Shown: in pieces, positions 25,006-35,285 of the stretch
How positions within the stretch are numbered: position 1 is the stretch's first letter
How the letters are laid out: each line of letters opens with the position of its first letter
From: Vampirovibrio sp.
GTDB taxonomy: Bacteria; Cyanobacteriota; Vampirovibrionia; Vampirovibrionales; Vampirovibrionaceae
Direction: 5' to 3'
Assembly (NCBI GenBank): GCA_027448865.1
Contig: DAIDMR010000245.1
Location: 1-38,376 of the forward strand
DNA length: 38,376 bases
Notes under the pieces: model-generated
Database searches by the model: none
The model's input: only the letters and a program-made list of their open reading frames with translations
What the model was told of the DNA's origin: nothing
Position numbers and translations under genes: made by a program

Positions 25006-26588
25006 ACAATCGAGGCTCCGGCAAAGACATCGGTGGATAAAGCGGGCGCTGACTCCGGAAAATCCAGTCGCGTATGAGCGCCCCGGCTTTCACAACGCGC
25101 CAGGGCCGCCTGGGCAATCAATCGGGCCACTTTCAACTGACTCATCAGCTCAAAGCCAACCGGAATCACCTGCTGCCAGTGATTGACCATTACCTGCGTT
25201 TCCAAAGTCTCAAGCTCAGCCAAAGCCAGCTCAAGCCCCTTACCGCTCCGCAAAATGCCCACCTGCTGCCACATCAGGTCATGAAGTTTCCCTAAAGCCT
25301 CAAACATGGCTGGCTGAGACTCATAACCATACTGACCCGATGAGACGGTGGGTACCTGCTCAATCAGTACCTGGGGATTTTCCCCGATATAACGGGCCAC
25401 CCGTCGGGCCAAAACGACACACTCCAGCAGGGAGTTGCTGGCCAGGCGATTGGCACCGTGTAAACCGGTGTAAGCCGTTTCTCCAACGGAATACAGTCCG
25501 GGAACTGTTGTTTTGCCTTCCACATCCACGGTAATCCCCCCCATAAGGTAGTGGGCGGCAGGGGCCACCGGGATCCAGTCCTTGCGAATATCCACGCCAA
25601 ACTTCAAGCAACTGCTTAAAATGGTGGGAAAGCGCTTTTCAATGGTCTCCGCAGGAAGGTGCGTAATGTCCAGATAAACATAAGGCAGATGCGCGGCGCG
25701 CATCTCAGCGTAAATGGCCCGGGTCACAATATCCCGAGGGGCTAATTCACCATCGGGATGATACTTCCGGGCAAACAGTTGCCCTTCCCGATCTCTGAGC
25801 AGGCCCCCTTCCCCCCGCAGGGCTTCGGAGACCAGAAAATGAAGCTGCCCGTCGGCGTAAAAAGCAGTCGGATGGAACTGAATGAACTCCATATTCTCAA
25901 TAGCGGCACCCGCTTGGGCAGCCAGGGCGATCCCGTCTCCGGTGGCAATGGCCGGATTGGTGGTGTGGCTGTAGATTCGCCCGATTCCACCGGTGGCTAG
26001 CACCGTGTGGGGACTGTACACCACCACCTCCTCACGCTTGTGGTAATCGACGGCCCGGCAGCCCTGACAAACGCCATCCACCAGCAGCAGCTCCACCACC
26101 TGAGCATACTCCATGACCTCAATCAGGGAATTCTTGCGAACCTTGTCGATCAAAGCCATTTCCACGGAGTGACCGGTGGCATCACCACCCGCATGCAAAA
26201 TCCGCTGGACACTGTGAGCGGCCTCTCGGGTTAAAGCCAGCTGATTATCCGGGTTTCGATCAAAAGGAACCCCGTAAAGCAGTAAATCTTCAATGGAGGC
26301 GTACCCCTCAGCCAAAATAGAGCGAGCAGACTGTTCGTTGCACAGCCCGGCTCCGGCCCGAATGGTGTCCTGCAGGTGCAAGTCGAGGGAGTCATCCGGA
26401 TTCGATGGCAAGACGGCGGCAATCCCACCCTGAGCGTAACGGGAGTTGCTTTCATCCAGTGCGGATTTGGTAATCAACAGCGTTTCTACGCCTGCTTCCG
26501 CTAATTTTAAAGCTGTAAACAAACCAGAAATTCCCGTACCCACTACAAGTGCGGAAACTTGCCTGACCGAAAAATGAGGGTTGTTCAT
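25002..26588 (-). CDS. nadB: L-aspartate oxidase
   Basis: NadB oxidises L-aspartate to iminoaspartate, the first step to quinolinate. The N-terminal FAD Rossmann motif is VVGTGISGLFTALKLAEAG. Also visible are SNSRYAQGGIAAVL, the substrate-binding HSVQRILHAGGDATG, LATGGIGRIYSHTTNP, ATGDGIALAAQAGA, EFIQFHPTAFY, HYLMGGI, and GLHGANRLASNSLLE. A C-terminal helical cap ends the protein. The track begins at a GTG (26612, 536 residues); I prefer the ATG at 26588 (528 residues), which gives the usual short lead before the FAD motif. Neither start has a Shine-Dalgarno sequence. Overlaps nadC. Confidence 0.94.
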   Translation of the reverse strand: MNNPHFSVRQVSALVVGTGISGLFTALKLAEAGVETLLITKSALDESNSRYAQGGIAAVLPSNPDDSLDLHLQDTIRAGAGLCNEQSARSILAEGYASIEDLLLYGVPFDRNPDNQLALTREAAHSVQRILHAGGDATGHSVEMALIDKVRKNSLIEVMEYAQVVELLLVDGVCQGCRAVDYHKREEVVVYSPHTVLATGGIGRIYSHTTNPAIATGDGIALAAQAGAAIENMEFIQFHPTAFYADGQLHFLVSEALRGEGGLLRDREGQLFARKYHPDGELAPRDIVTRAIYAEMRAAHLPYVYLDITHLPAETIEKRFPTILSSCLKFGVDIRKDWIPVAPAAHYLMGGITVDVEGKTTVPGLYSVGETAYTGLHGANRLASNSLLECVVLARRVARYIGENPQVLIEQVPTVSSGQYGYESQPAMFEALGKLHDLMWQQVGILRSGKGLELALAELETLETQVMVNHWQQVIPVGFELMSQLKVARLIAQAALARCESRGAHTRLDFPESAPALSTDVFAGASIV

Positions 26589-26806
26589 GAAGGCGGGATG
26601 CTGCTTAAACACAACTTCGAAATTATTTGGTGATTATAGCCTAAGACACCGCGAATTTCTTTTGATTTCCTCATAATCGTACTGATATCTCATGAATACC
26701 GGTTCTCGACCCAGGCACCGCAAGCCTTGAGGGCATATTGGCCCCGGGCAGAAAAAGCTGCTAGACTGATAAGCAAACAGAGGGGAGGAGGGTTTAACAC
26801 ATCGCA

Positions 26807-28819
26807 ATGGAACACAGCGCCCTGGATGCTTCCGTTTTGGTCTTACTGGCTCTGATTTTCTCCATTGGAGCAATTTTTGCCTATATCCTGCAACGGTTTC
26901 ACCTCCCTACCTTTCTGGCTTTCATCCTCACCGGCATCCTGCTGGGCCCCAATGCCCTGAATCTGGTTCATGTTCAAGAAATCCAGACCATGGCCCAGGT
27001 GGGCATCATTTTCCTGTTGTTCATTGTCGGGCTGGATCTTTCCGTGGACAAGCTGCGCCAGCTGCGATACCAGGCACCGCTGGCAGGCCTGATGCAATTG
27101 GGGCTGACCGCGCTGGCCCTGACGCTGGCCCTTCATTTTCTGGGAAAGTTTCCGTGGCAACTGGCCTTTCTGGTAGGCTCTATCCTCTCTCTGAGCAGTA
27201 CGGCCATCGTGTTGAAGAGCCTGGAAGAGCACCGGGAAACCGATTCAGACCACGGACGGCTGATTCTCGGGGTGCTAATCATTCAGGATCTCTCCATTAT
27301 TCCGCTGATGGCCTTAGTCCCCTCCTTAACACAGCCTTTCACCAGCGAAACCACCACGCAACTAGCCTGGATCACATTTAAGGCACTTATATTTGGGGCC
27401 ATAGCCGTTACCATCAGCCTCAAGGTCGTTCCTGTCTTTCTGGATCGACTGGCATCCACCAATAAAAAAGAAGTGTTTACCCTGGCATTGGTCTGTATTG
27501 GGCTGGGCATGGCGCTACTCACCCATCAAATGGGCCTGTCCTATGAAGCAGGGGCGTTCGTAGCGGGTCTCGCCCTCAGCCGCAGTCTGTTTTGCAGGCA
27601 GGTCATTGCCGACAGTAAAGCATTCCGGGACGTTTTTATTACCCTGTTCTTTGTCTCGATGGGTCTCCTGTTTGATGTGCGATTTTTATTGCAGAACGGA
27701 TGGCTGGTGCTGGGAGCGACCACCCTCCTGATCCTCCTCAAAGCAGTGTGTGCCTACACAGCGGTTCGCGTCTTGCGCTTTCCGCACCGCACCGCTTTGT
27801 GGGCGGGACTGTCTCTCTTTCAGGTAGGGGAATTCTCCTTTGTGCTACTGGGAAGAACCCTGGACACCATCAGTCAGGTACCCAGCTGGCAGGAGCTTCT
27901 TGGATTCTGGAACCCCATTATTATCGATGCCATTATCATTTCCATGTTTCTCACCCCCCTTGTGCTTCGCCTGATTCACAGCTTAAGCAGTCCATACCTG
28001 AAAGCCCGCCTAAGAAGGGCAAAAACAACTATAGAATCAGAGGAACAGGCAACAAGTCCGCTGGATCACGTCATTATTGCCGGTTATGGCCCGATTGCCC
28101 GGAACCTGGCCACCGCCCTGGAAGAGCAGGGTATTTCCTATGTGGTAGTGGAAACCAACCTGAAGACCGTCCGCAAACTCAAGGCCCGAGGAATTACCTG
28201 TGTGTACGGCGACATCTCACGCCGGGAGATACTGGAATTTGCAGGTATCGAGCAGTCCACCATTCTGGCGATTACCTTCCCCGACATCCGAACCGCAGAA
28301 TCAACCGCCCAGCTGGCCAAGCAAATTAACCCCAAAACCTATTGCATGGTCCGTTCAAGATACCGGGCGGACATTGATCGCCTCCATCGCATCGGGGTGG
28401 ACAGCATCATCTACGAAGAGTTTGAAACCAGTATCAGCTTTATTTTCAACATTATGAACCATTTACACTACCCGGTTCTAGAGACGGATCGCCTGATTAC
28501 CCGGGTTCGACAACTGGAAAACAATCTGCACAGAGCGCCTGTCACCAGGGAGCATACCATTTTTGGACGCTTTAGCCTCCTGGAAGGCACTCAAATCCGC
28601 TGGCTGCTAGTCGCCACTGGCAGCGAACTGGCCGGAAAGAGCCTGAAAGAAGCCAAGATCCGCCAAAAGACCGGGGTCAACGTAATCGCACTGGTGCAGG
28701 GACAAGAAAAAGTTCAGGTGGCCGCCGATCCCGATTTGATCCTGCGCGCTGAAGACATACTGGTGGGCGCCGGAACCCTCTCCCAGTTGCAGGCCCTGGA
28801 AAATTTACTGTCCCCTTGA
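26807..28819 (+). CDS. KefB/YbaL-type monovalent cation:proton antiporter with RCK domains
   Basis: This 670-residue CPA2-family transporter has about 12 membrane spans over residues 1-395 (LALIFSIGAIFAYILQRF, IIFLLFIVGLDLS, AGAFVAGLALSRS). An RCK_N (TrkA-N) domain follows at about 420-540, with HVIIAGYGPIARNLATAL (GxGxxA nucleotide-binding loop) and VYGDISRREIL. An RCK_C (TrkA-C) domain at about 585-668 ends it (VNVIALVQGQ, AEDILVGAGTL). Such proteins extrude K+ or Na+ in exchange for H+ under ligand control. GGGGAGGAGGG lies 14 bases before the ATG, an unusually long spacing. It is divergent from nadB, with a terminator 62 bases after its stop. Confidence 0.93.
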   Translation: MEHSALDASVLVLLALIFSIGAIFAYILQRFHLPTFLAFILTGILLGPNALNLVHVQEIQTMAQVGIIFLLFIVGLDLSVDKLRQLRYQAPLAGLMQLGLTALALTLALHFLGKFPWQLAFLVGSILSLSSTAIVLKSLEEHRETDSDHGRLILGVLIIQDLSIIPLMALVPSLTQPFTSETTTQLAWITFKALIFGAIAVTISLKVVPVFLDRLASTNKKEVFTLALVCIGLGMALLTHQMGLSYEAGAFVAGLALSRSLFCRQVIADSKAFRDVFITLFFVSMGLLFDVRFLLQNGWLVLGATTLLILLKAVCAYTAVRVLRFPHRTALWAGLSLFQVGEFSFVLLGRTLDTISQVPSWQELLGFWNPIIIDAIIISMFLTPLVLRLIHSLSSPYLKARLRRAKTTIESEEQATSPLDHVIIAGYGPIARNLATALEEQGISYVVVETNLKTVRKLKARGITCVYGDISRREILEFAGIEQSTILAITFPDIRTAESTAQLAKQINPKTYCMVRSRYRADIDRLHRIGVDSIIYEEFETSISFIFNIMNHLHYPVLETDRLITRVRQLENNLHRAPVTREHTIFGRFSLLEGTQIRWLLVATGSELAGKSLKEAKIRQKTGVNVIALVQGQEKVQVAADPDLILRAEDILVGAGTLSQLQALENLLSP

Positions 28820-28881
28820 ACACAGAGTCCTTGCCAGAAATTTGTTTATGTTAAAATCGGCACTACTTCTTGATGATTGTC

Positions 28882-28919
28882 AGAAGTGGGTCAACGAAAA
28901 AAGGCCCACTTCTTTTGTT
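28882..28919 (+). terminator. Rho-independent terminator between the antiporter gene and rimP
   Basis: AGAAGTGGGTC at 28882-28892 pairs with GGCCCACTTCT at 28903-28913 (11 bp, one G-U) around an A-rich loop, followed by TTTTGTT. It may end the antiporter mRNA or act as an attenuator in the leader of the rimP operon, 59 bases before the rimP start. Confidence 0.75.
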
Positions 28920-28977
28920 AAGAGAAAAAATCAACACTTAAATTAACGCAACACCTTTCAGGAGTACGCAATCCGGC

Positions 28978-29583
28978 ATGAAACGGCCCGCCTCTCCCTC
29001 CACGCAGCCCAAACCAGAACAAGTGCAAGCCATTCAACAGGCTATATTTCCGTTAGTGGAAAGTCAGCTGGAGCCGCGTTATTTTCTGGTGGATGTCGTC
29101 TTTGAAAAAGAGGCGGGATACTGGTATTTGCGGGTCTATGTCGATTTAAAAGAAGGCTCTATTTCCATCAGCGAATGCGAGGCCATCAGCCGCAGCCTGG
29201 ATTCAGTACTGGAAACATTTCCCTTGCTGGCGGACGTGGCCTATAACCTTGAGGTCAGCTCCCCGGGCCTTTTCAGACCGCTAAAAACAGTCCGTGAGTT
29301 TACGTTTTACCAGGGAGAACCGGTGCGCATTACTGGCGCCATTGAGTCCAGAAACAAGAAAAAAGCGGCCAAGGCCCTGCCTTCTGAACTGCCTACCGTG
29401 GCGGAAGGCATACTCATCGGATTTGATGAAGCCCGTAAGGCAGTGATGTTACGTGATAACAAGACCGCCAAGACTTTCGAGGTTTGCCTGCAAGACGAGC
29501 AGGCCGTTTACCTCAACCCGGTCATTCGTTTCCCGGAAGAAGAGGACGATACGTCCTTATCTTCAGCGATTGACCCAGTATAA
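28978..29583 (+). CDS. rimP: Ribosome maturation factor RimP
   Basis: RimP helps mature the 30S subunit, acting with S12. The 201-residue protein has the two-domain layout: an N-terminal alpha/beta domain (about 15-110) with FLVDVVFEKEAGYWYLRVYVD, ISISECEAISRSLDSVLE and the family signature YNLEVSSPGLFRPLKT, then a C-terminal SH3-like barrel (about 115-185) interrupted by a lysine-rich insert (RNKKKAAKALPSE). AGGAG is 13 bases before the ATG. It begins the rimP-nusA-ylxR-infB operon found in many bacteria, including cyanobacteria. Confidence 0.94.
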   Translation: MKRPASPSTQPKPEQVQAIQQAIFPLVESQLEPRYFLVDVVFEKEAGYWYLRVYVDLKEGSISISECEAISRSLDSVLETFPLLADVAYNLEVSSPGLFRPLKTVREFTFYQGEPVRITGAIESRNKKKAAKALPSELPTVAEGILIGFDEARKAVMLRDNKTAKTFEVCLQDEQAVYLNPVIRFPEEEDDTSLSSAIDPV

Positions 29584-29624
29584 TTATCAGGAATCAAAGG
29601 ATAAACAGGAGGTACGCCGTCACC

Positions 29625-30941
29625 ATGATTAAAGTTGGCCCCGCATTGATGGAACATGCTGAACAACTGGAGCGGGAACGTGGCATTCCCAGAGACGTAG
29701 TCATTTCCTCCTTGAAAGAAGCCATGCTGGCCGCTTATAAGCGCTACGCCAAGCTGGAAAGCCTGACCGGTTACGAGTGTCGCCTGAATGAAAAATCCGG
29801 CGAGATTGGTATTTATGAACTCAAACGGGTGGTTAAAGAGCTGAGCGACCCGGAAGCGGTTGAACTCGATGAGGAAGGCGAGGAAATCCCCCGGGAGCCT
29901 GAAATTGAACTGAAGGAAGCACGGAAAATCAAGCCGGATGTCGAGTTGAATGACATTCTGGAGATTGAGGTCACTCCGGATGAATTTGGCCGCATTGCCG
30001 CTCAGTCCGCCAAGCAGGTCATTACCCAGCGGATTCGGGAAGCGGAGAAAAAGCTGGTTCAAAAAGAATTTGAAGAAAAACGGGGCTCGGTGACCACGGC
30101 CATTGTCCAGCGCATTGAAGGCCGTAATGTCATCGTGAACATCGGCAAGTCTGAAGCCATTCTACCCCCTAAAGAACAACTGCCGTCCGAGTACTACCGG
30201 GTCGGCAACAAGCTGCGGGTTTACGTGCTGGATTTGAAAGATTCCGGTCGAGTGCCCCAAATCATCGTGTCCCAAGCCCACGCCGCCATGGTCAAGGAAG
30301 TATTCGAGCTGGAAGTACCTGAAATCGAGGACGGTCTGGTCGAAATCAAGAGTATTGCCAGAGAAGCAGGCTACCGGACCAAGGTCGCCGTCACTTCGCA
30401 TGACCCGGATGTGGACGCTCAGGGTGCCTGTATTGGAACCCGAGGTAGCCGGATTCAGGCCATCGTCAACGAGTTGAAGAACGAGAAAATCGATATCATT
30501 CGCTGGTCGCCAGATCCGGTGGAGTTTATCGTCAACGCCCTGGCGCCCGCAAAGATTATCCGGGTTCTCATCATGCACGATCCCCGTCAATCCAGAGCGT
30601 TGGTGATTGTGCCGGATGATCAGCTTTCCCTGGCCATCGGTCGGGAAGGACAAAATGTCCGCCTGGCGGCCAAATTAACCGGCTTCAAACTGGATATCAA
30701 GAGCATTGGACAGGTCGAACAGGAAGGTGGCATGGGCTACTTTGAACAAATGGCCGCTCCGCCTGCCGATTACATCCCCGAAGGTCAGGATTTTGCCGAA
30801 GGTGAAGATCAGCCAGTGCCAGTGGCCGCTGGTGAAATCCACACGGAGGAAGTCCAGCCCGAAGCCGACACAGACGATGCCACAGAGGCCCCCGCGCAAG
30901 ACGCAGAGCCTTCTGTGGAAACGGAGGAAGTGGAGAGCTAG
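29625..30941 (+). CDS. nusA: Transcription termination/antitermination protein NusA
   Basis: NusA binds RNA polymerase and nascent RNA and controls pausing, termination and antitermination. The 438 residues comprise an N-terminal polymerase-binding domain (about 1-125), an S1 domain (about 138-205, SVTTAIVQRIEGRNVIVNIG), KH1 (about 240-300, GACIGTRGSRIQAIVNEL with GTRG) and KH2 (about 305-370, SLAIGREGQNVRLAAKLTG). An acidic, disordered tail of about 65 residues (QPEADTDDATEAPAQDAEP) replaces the acidic repeats of the E. coli protein. AGGAGG lies 12 bases before the ATG. Operon member, 41 bases after rimP. Confidence 0.96.
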   Translation: MIKVGPALMEHAEQLERERGIPRDVVISSLKEAMLAAYKRYAKLESLTGYECRLNEKSGEIGIYELKRVVKELSDPEAVELDEEGEEIPREPEIELKEARKIKPDVELNDILEIEVTPDEFGRIAAQSAKQVITQRIREAEKKLVQKEFEEKRGSVTTAIVQRIEGRNVIVNIGKSEAILPPKEQLPSEYYRVGNKLRVYVLDLKDSGRVPQIIVSQAHAAMVKEVFELEVPEIEDGLVEIKSIAREAGYRTKVAVTSHDPDVDAQGACIGTRGSRIQAIVNELKNEKIDIIRWSPDPVEFIVNALAPAKIIRVLIMHDPRQSRALVIVPDDQLSLAIGREGQNVRLAAKLTGFKLDIKSIGQVEQEGGMGYFEQMAAPPADYIPEGQDFAEGEDQPVPVAAGEIHTEEVQPEADTDDATEAPAQDAEPSVETEEVES

Positions 30942-30968
30942 CCCCTCCCCACTGGCTGGAGGGCTGTC

Positions 30969-31238
30969 TTGCCACGTACAATACTTCGGCAGTGCATTCA
31001 CTGTCGACAACAGCTTCCCCGTGAAAGCATGCTTTGCTTAACCAGCAATCGCGATCACCACTTTTCAATCAATGGAAATCCTCCTTTGCAAGGACGCTCC
31101 TCCTACGTATGCAGGAACAAAACCTGTCTAACTGAGGCGTTGCGGGCAAAGAAATTTCAGCGCACGTTGAAAAGAGCGATCCCTGATGCTATATTGGAAG
31201 CCTTGAATGACCAATTGAAAGGAATCTCCTCACTGTGA
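30969..31238 (+). CDS. ylxR: YlxR-family RNA-binding protein (DUF448)
   Basis: This 89-residue protein has the DUF448 signature: RQCIHCRQQLPRESML, then QGRSSYVCRNKTCLTEALRAKKFQRTLKR. The usual 'R.C..C' and 'GR.aYvC' blocks are present, and the C-terminal half is basic. YlxR proteins sit between nusA and infB and have been linked to RNase P in other bacteria. The start is TTG at 30969 with GGAGGG about seven bases upstream. Its stop overlaps the infB GTG start by four bases (GTGA), so the two are coupled. Confidence 0.9.
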   Translation: MPRTILRQCIHCRQQLPRESMLCLTSNRDHHFSINGNPPLQGRSSYVCRNKTCLTEALRAKKFQRTLKRAIPDAILEALNDQLKGISSL

Positions 31239-33724
31239 CGTCCCCCAAAGTAAGAGTCCACGAAATCTCCAAAATCCTGGGCGTCAGTAATGCCGCAGTG
31301 ATTGATTTACTTGCCAAAAACCATGGCGTTCAGGTTAAAAGCCACTCCAGTACCGTAGATCAGGCAGTGGCCGATCGGTTGATCAGCCAGTATAAAGCAC
31401 AAGGACAGCCAGCCGCGCCCAGTCAGCAGACCAAGCCTACGGTCAGTGAGAATAAAGCGGCCTCCTCAGAGCAAAGTGACGTAAAAAACAAGCCAGCTCA
31501 AACGGCACCCACCACAGCCACCCCACCCCAAAAAGAGGCAGAGTCACTGCCTGCCAGTAATATCAACAAAGGCCCGGCACCACAAGCGAAGCGCACCCAG
31601 GCGCAACCCTTACCGGGCAGTGCGAAACCATCCGGGCGGTCTGTTGCGGCCTCGGGGGCAGGTAACTTTCAAAGGCCAGCTCAGCCCGCTGCTAGCACCC
31701 CACAGGCAGGACCGCAGAGCCCTCCCCAGAACACGCAAGGCTATCGGCCAGCTCAGGGCCAAAACAGATCTGCTCCATCTCGCCCCGGTCAGGGTGGTCA
31801 GCGCCCGGGAGGCTTTCAACAGCCACAGCAGCGCCAAGGTCAATCGTCGCGTCGTCCTTCGCCTTATGAAAACCGGCTCAGCATTCGCCAAAAGCGCGAA
31901 GAGGAGCAAGCGGCACTGGATGCCCTGCCCAAAGTCACCCGTATTGATGAACCGATTGTGGTGCGGGATTTGGCAGAAAAGCTCCGGCTGAGAGAAACCG
32001 AAATCATCAAGCACCTCTTTATGAAGGGCATGATGGTCACCGTCAACCAGACGCTGGATGTGGATTTTGCCAAAGGTGTGGCCAAGGAATTCGGCTTTGA
32101 GGTTGAAGAGACCGCCAAGGTCAAACACGAGGGCGAATATACCCACCTGGGCACGGAAAGCAAAAAGCTGGATGAGTCCAAGTTTCAGAACTTACAGGGA
32201 CGCGCTCCGGTCGTATCCATTATGGGTCACGTGGATCACGGTAAAACCACCTTGCTGGACTCCATTCGGGAAAGTCGTCACAAGGTAGTGGACAGTGAGG
32301 CCGGTGGCATCACTCAAAGTATTGGTGCCTACACGGTTGAAAAGGGCGAGCAGCGAGTCGTGTTTCTGGATACCCCGGGTCACGAAGCCTTTACCTCCAT
32401 GCGCATGCGCGGGGCCCAGTCCACCGACATCGCTATTTTGGTTGTGGCTGCCGATGATGGTGTAATGCCCCAGACCATTGAGGCCATTAACCACGCCAAA
32501 GCCGCCAAAATCCCCATTATTGTGGCGGTCAACAAAATCGACAAGGCCGATGCCGACCCGGATCGGGTACTGGTTCAACTGGCCGATTATGGACTTTCCG
32601 CTGAAAAATGGGGCGGGGACACCCTGACCGTTGAAGTCAGCGCGCTGCAAAAACTGGGTCTAGATGATTTGCTGGATTCCATTTTGCTGGTGTCTGAGCT
32701 GCTGGAACTCAAGGCTGACGCCACAGTTCCCGGTGAAGGGATCATCATTGAGGCCCAACTGGACAAGCGAATGGGCCCGGTAGCCACCGCTCTGGTTCAA
32801 AATGGTAACCTGAAGGTCGGCGACAACGTGCTGATTGGTTCAGTCGGTGGGCGCGTTCGGGCCTTGATCGACGATCACGGTTCTCGCATCCAACAGGCTG
32901 GCCCCTCCACCCCGGTTGAAATTTTAGGTCTGGATGGCGTGCCCAACGCGGGCGATGCCTTCCGTGTCGTCCGTAATGACAAGGAATTCAAACAATCCCT
33001 GGCGGCCGGCAAGCAAAAGGAACGGGATCAGCGTATCGGGGTCAGCCGTTCTGTGGCTGCGGGCTTCAGTGGCCGCTCCGAGATTGAAAGCGACAACGCG
33101 GTCAAGGAAAACCAGTTCAATTTGCTGGTCAAGGCGGACACTCAAGGTTCGCTGGAAGCGGTTGTGGATGTTCTTCAGCGCATGACCAACGACGAAGTGA
33201 AAATCAACATTGTCCACAGCGCTACCGGCGATATTTCCGAGGCGGATGTCATGTTGGCTTCAACCGCCAATGCCCTGATTATCGCGTTCAATTCCAAGGT
33301 GGACACAACGCCGCAGCGCCTGGCCGATCAGGAAGGCGTAACCATCAAGCGCTATGACGTGATTTACCACATCACCGAAGAGATTGAAAAATGGGTTTTG
33401 GGCCAACTGGAACCAGAAACCGAGGAAGTACACACCGGTTCCGCCGAAGTGCGCCAAATTTTCAAAGTGGGTAAAACCGGTACCATTGCGGGCTGTATGG
33501 TTACCAGCGGCAAGCTGATCCGTAACGCCAAGGCTGTGGTTCTGCGTAACGGCAAAGAAATCTTCTCCGGCACCTTGAATAACCTGAAACGCTTCAAAGA
33601 CGATGTCAAAGAAGTAGCGACCGGTTACGAATGCGGTATTTCATTCGACAAGTTTCAGGGCTTGCAAGAAGGCGATGTGATTGATGTCTTCACGACCAAG
33701 GCGCTGGAGCGAACCTCACTGTAA
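31235..33724 (+). CDS. infB: Translation initiation factor IF-2
   Basis: IF-2 is the GTPase that places fMet-tRNA on the 30S subunit. The 829 residues comprise a short IF2-N domain (about 1-55, [21 protein letters not shown]), a long Pro/Gln/Ser/Ala-rich linker (about 56-210), a second IF2-N-like segment (about 225-285, [20 protein letters not shown]) and the G domain (G1 GHVDHGKTT near 331, G3 DTPGHEAF, G4 NKID). Domains II, III and IV follow, with [12 protein letters not shown] and [14 protein letters not shown] near the end. The start is GTG, overlapping ylxR. The linker is low-complexity, as in other IF-2 proteins. Confidence 0.97.
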   Translation: MTSPKVRVHEISKILGVSNAAVIDLLAKNHGVQVKSHSSTVDQAVADRLISQYKAQGQPAAPSQQTKPTVSENKAASSEQSDVKNKPAQTAPTTATPPQKEAESLPASNINKGPAPQAKRTQAQPLPGSAKPSGRSVAASGAGNFQRPAQPAASTPQAGPQSPPQNTQGYRPAQGQNRSAPSRPGQGGQRPGGFQQPQQRQGQSSRRPSPYENRLSIRQKREEEQAALDALPKVTRIDEPIVVRDLAEKLRLRETEIIKHLFMKGMMVTVNQTLDVDFAKGVAKEFGFEVEETAKVKHEGEYTHLGTESKKLDESKFQNLQGRAPVVSIMGHVDHGKTTLLDSIRESRHKVVDSEAGGITQSIGAYTVEKGEQRVVFLDTPGHEAFTSMRMRGAQSTDIAILVVAADDGVMPQTIEAINHAKAAKIPIIVAVNKIDKADADPDRVLVQLADYGLSAEKWGGDTLTVEVSALQKLGLDDLLDSILLVSELLELKADATVPGEGIIIEAQLDKRMGPVATALVQNGNLKVGDNVLIGSVGGRVRALIDDHGSRIQQAGPSTPVEILGLDGVPNAGDAFRVVRNDKEFKQSLAAGKQKERDQRIGVSRSVAAGFSGRSEIESDNAVKENQFNLLVKADTQGSLEAVVDVLQRMTNDEVKINIVHSATGDISEADVMLASTANALIIAFNSKVDTTPQRLADQEGVTIKRYDVIYHITEEIEKWVLGQLEPETEEVHTGSAEVRQIFKVGKTGTIAGCMVTSGKLIRNAKAVVLRNGKEIFSGTLNNLKRFKDDVKEVATGYECGISFDKFQGLQEGDVIDVFTTKALERTSL

Positions 33725-33844
33725 GGGCTTGATGTCAGGCTAGTAAACCGAATTCCGAATCAAACAGGTACTCTTGAAAACAAATGGGCTTGCCGTTTCG
33801 TTTTATTTCAATAGACAAAGATTAACCATTGGAGGTCTCAAGCC

Positions 33845-34213
33845 ATGGCCAACCGAAGTGACTTCAGCCGGGCTGATAAGGTAAGAAAAGCGATCATCCG
33901 GGAGTTCAGTGATATCCTGACCACGGAAGTGAAAGATCCTGCACTGGTTAATCAATTAATTTCTGTGACCGATGCGGAAGTCAGTGGCGATTTACGACAC
34001 GTCCGTGTTTTTGTCAGCGTAATGGGCAATGAAGAAACCCAAAACGCGGTAATGACCGTGTTGCAAGAGCAGACCCCTAAGATACGCTCGGCCATTGGCC
34101 AGCGCATTCGCCTGCGTTACACGCCCGAAATTGAAGTGCACCTGGATAACTCGCTGGAGCGTGGCTCACGGGTCACCCAGTTGCTGAACCAGATTTCGCG
34201 CGGGGAAGTCTAG
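33845..34213 (+). CDS. rbfA: Ribosome-binding factor A
   Basis: RbfA is a cold-shock 30S assembly factor acting on the 5' helix of 16S rRNA. This 122-residue KH-like protein has RADKVRKAIIREFSDIL, VKDPAL...ISVTDAEVSGDLRHVRVFVSV, IRSAIGQRIRLRYTPEIEVHLDNSLERGSRV and a short tail. GGAGG is nine bases before the ATG. A 120-base gap separates it from infB, so it may have its own promoter, although none stands out. It converges with pdxA. Confidence 0.94.
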   Translation: MANRSDFSRADKVRKAIIREFSDILTTEVKDPALVNQLISVTDAEVSGDLRHVRVFVSVMGNEETQNAVMTVLQEQTPKIRSAIGQRIRLRYTPEIEVHLDNSLERGSRVTQLLNQISRGEV

Positions 34214-34271
34214 AAAGCAATTCCAGACCTTAACGCCGCATCCCCGGTTTCCGTACCCCGACGGGATGAGT

Positions 34272-35285
34272 TCAGGATTGCAGTACCAACGGCCTGGGTT
34301 GAGCTGCGGGCCCCTTTAGTTGATACGCCATTTTATAGGCGGCCATCAGGCTGCACGGATCTGCAATGCCCTGCCCCACAATATCGGGCGCCGTGCCATG
34401 GCTGACCGACGTGCGCAAGAAAGGCAAGCCAATGGTCACATTCACCGCATTCAGCCCGGCCACCATTTTAAAGGGAATCAACCCCTGATCATGATAGGCG
34501 GCCACATAGGCATCATAACGCAGCCGCTCAATATCGAAATGCCGAAAGGCGGCATCGGCGGCCACCGGCGGCTCAATGCCAAATTCATACTTTTGTGAAA
34601 CCGCTTTTAAGGCCGGTTTAAGAATACGTTCCTCTTCCTCGCCATCAATTTCACCGGCATGGGGATTGACCCCCAGGATGCACAGCCGGGGTGACTGAAT
34701 CTGGCAAGACGCCTGAAAAAACTCGGCCAGATTGCTGAGGGACTGAGAGACTTCCCGAATACTGAGGGATTCAGAAACCTTGCGCAAGGCCACATGACGG
34801 GTCAAGAGCAACATGCGGAACTGACGATACACAAACAGCATATCGGACTGAAAGGTTTGCCCGTAATTCTTGCGGGCCAACTGCTGAAGCATTTCCGTGT
34901 GTCCGCTAAAGGGAATGCCTGCCAATTGCAGGTTTTCCTTGGAAATAGGCCCGGTGACCAAGGCTTGCGCGTGCCCGGCGCTAATTTCAGAGACAGCGGC
35001 CTCGATGCTCTCAAAGGCCACCTGGCCAGGGAGCTTCTGGTGAGCGGAGAAACGGGAGTGCTGCAGATCCTCATAGTCAAATCGATGACCTTCCGGCAGC
35101 TCAATACCCAGCGCGTCGGCAGTTTGCACCAGATTGGCAATGTCCCCGAAAATGCGCAAGCGCACCCCGTCATCGGGCAAATCCGCCTGGTGAGCCAAAA
35201 AGCGGGCGGTAATTTCCGGGCCAATCCCGGTGTAATCGCCAATGGTCAGGCAGAAAGTGCTGGCATTAGAAGGCATTTCAGGCAT
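34272..35285 (-). CDS. pdxA: PdxA-family 4-phospho-acid-sugar/4-phosphohydroxythreonine dehydrogenase
   Basis: This 337-residue PdxA family member keeps the metal-ligand histidines at 164 (TRHVAL), 209 (NPHAGE) and 265 (AYHDQG), aligning with E. coli H166, H211 and H266. It also has FSGHTEML and TIGLPFLRTSVSHGTAPDI. PdxA oxidises 4-phosphohydroxy-L-threonine in vitamin B6 synthesis; the related PdxA2 oxidises 4-phospho-D-threonate or D-erythronate and is encoded beside a DUF1537 kinase. Here the start overlaps the stop of exactly such a kinase, so a PdxA2 role is plausible. The N-terminal loop reads GDYTGIGPE rather than the usual GDPxGIGPE. There is no Shine-Dalgarno sequence; coupling by overlap is likely. 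Confidence 0.9.
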   Translation of the reverse strand: MPEMPSNASTFCLTIGDYTGIGPEITARFLAHQADLPDDGVRLRIFGDIANLVQTADALGIELPEGHRFDYEDLQHSRFSAHQKLPGQVAFESIEAAVSEISAGHAQALVTGPISKENLQLAGIPFSGHTEMLQQLARKNYGQTFQSDMLFVYRQFRMLLLTRHVALRKVSESLSIREVSQSLSNLAEFFQASCQIQSPRLCILGVNPHAGEIDGEEEERILKPALKAVSQKYEFGIEPPVAADAAFRHFDIERLRYDAYVAAYHDQGLIPFKMVAGLNAVNVTIGLPFLRTSVSHGTAPDIVGQGIADPCSLMAAYKMAYQLKGPAAQPRPLVLQS

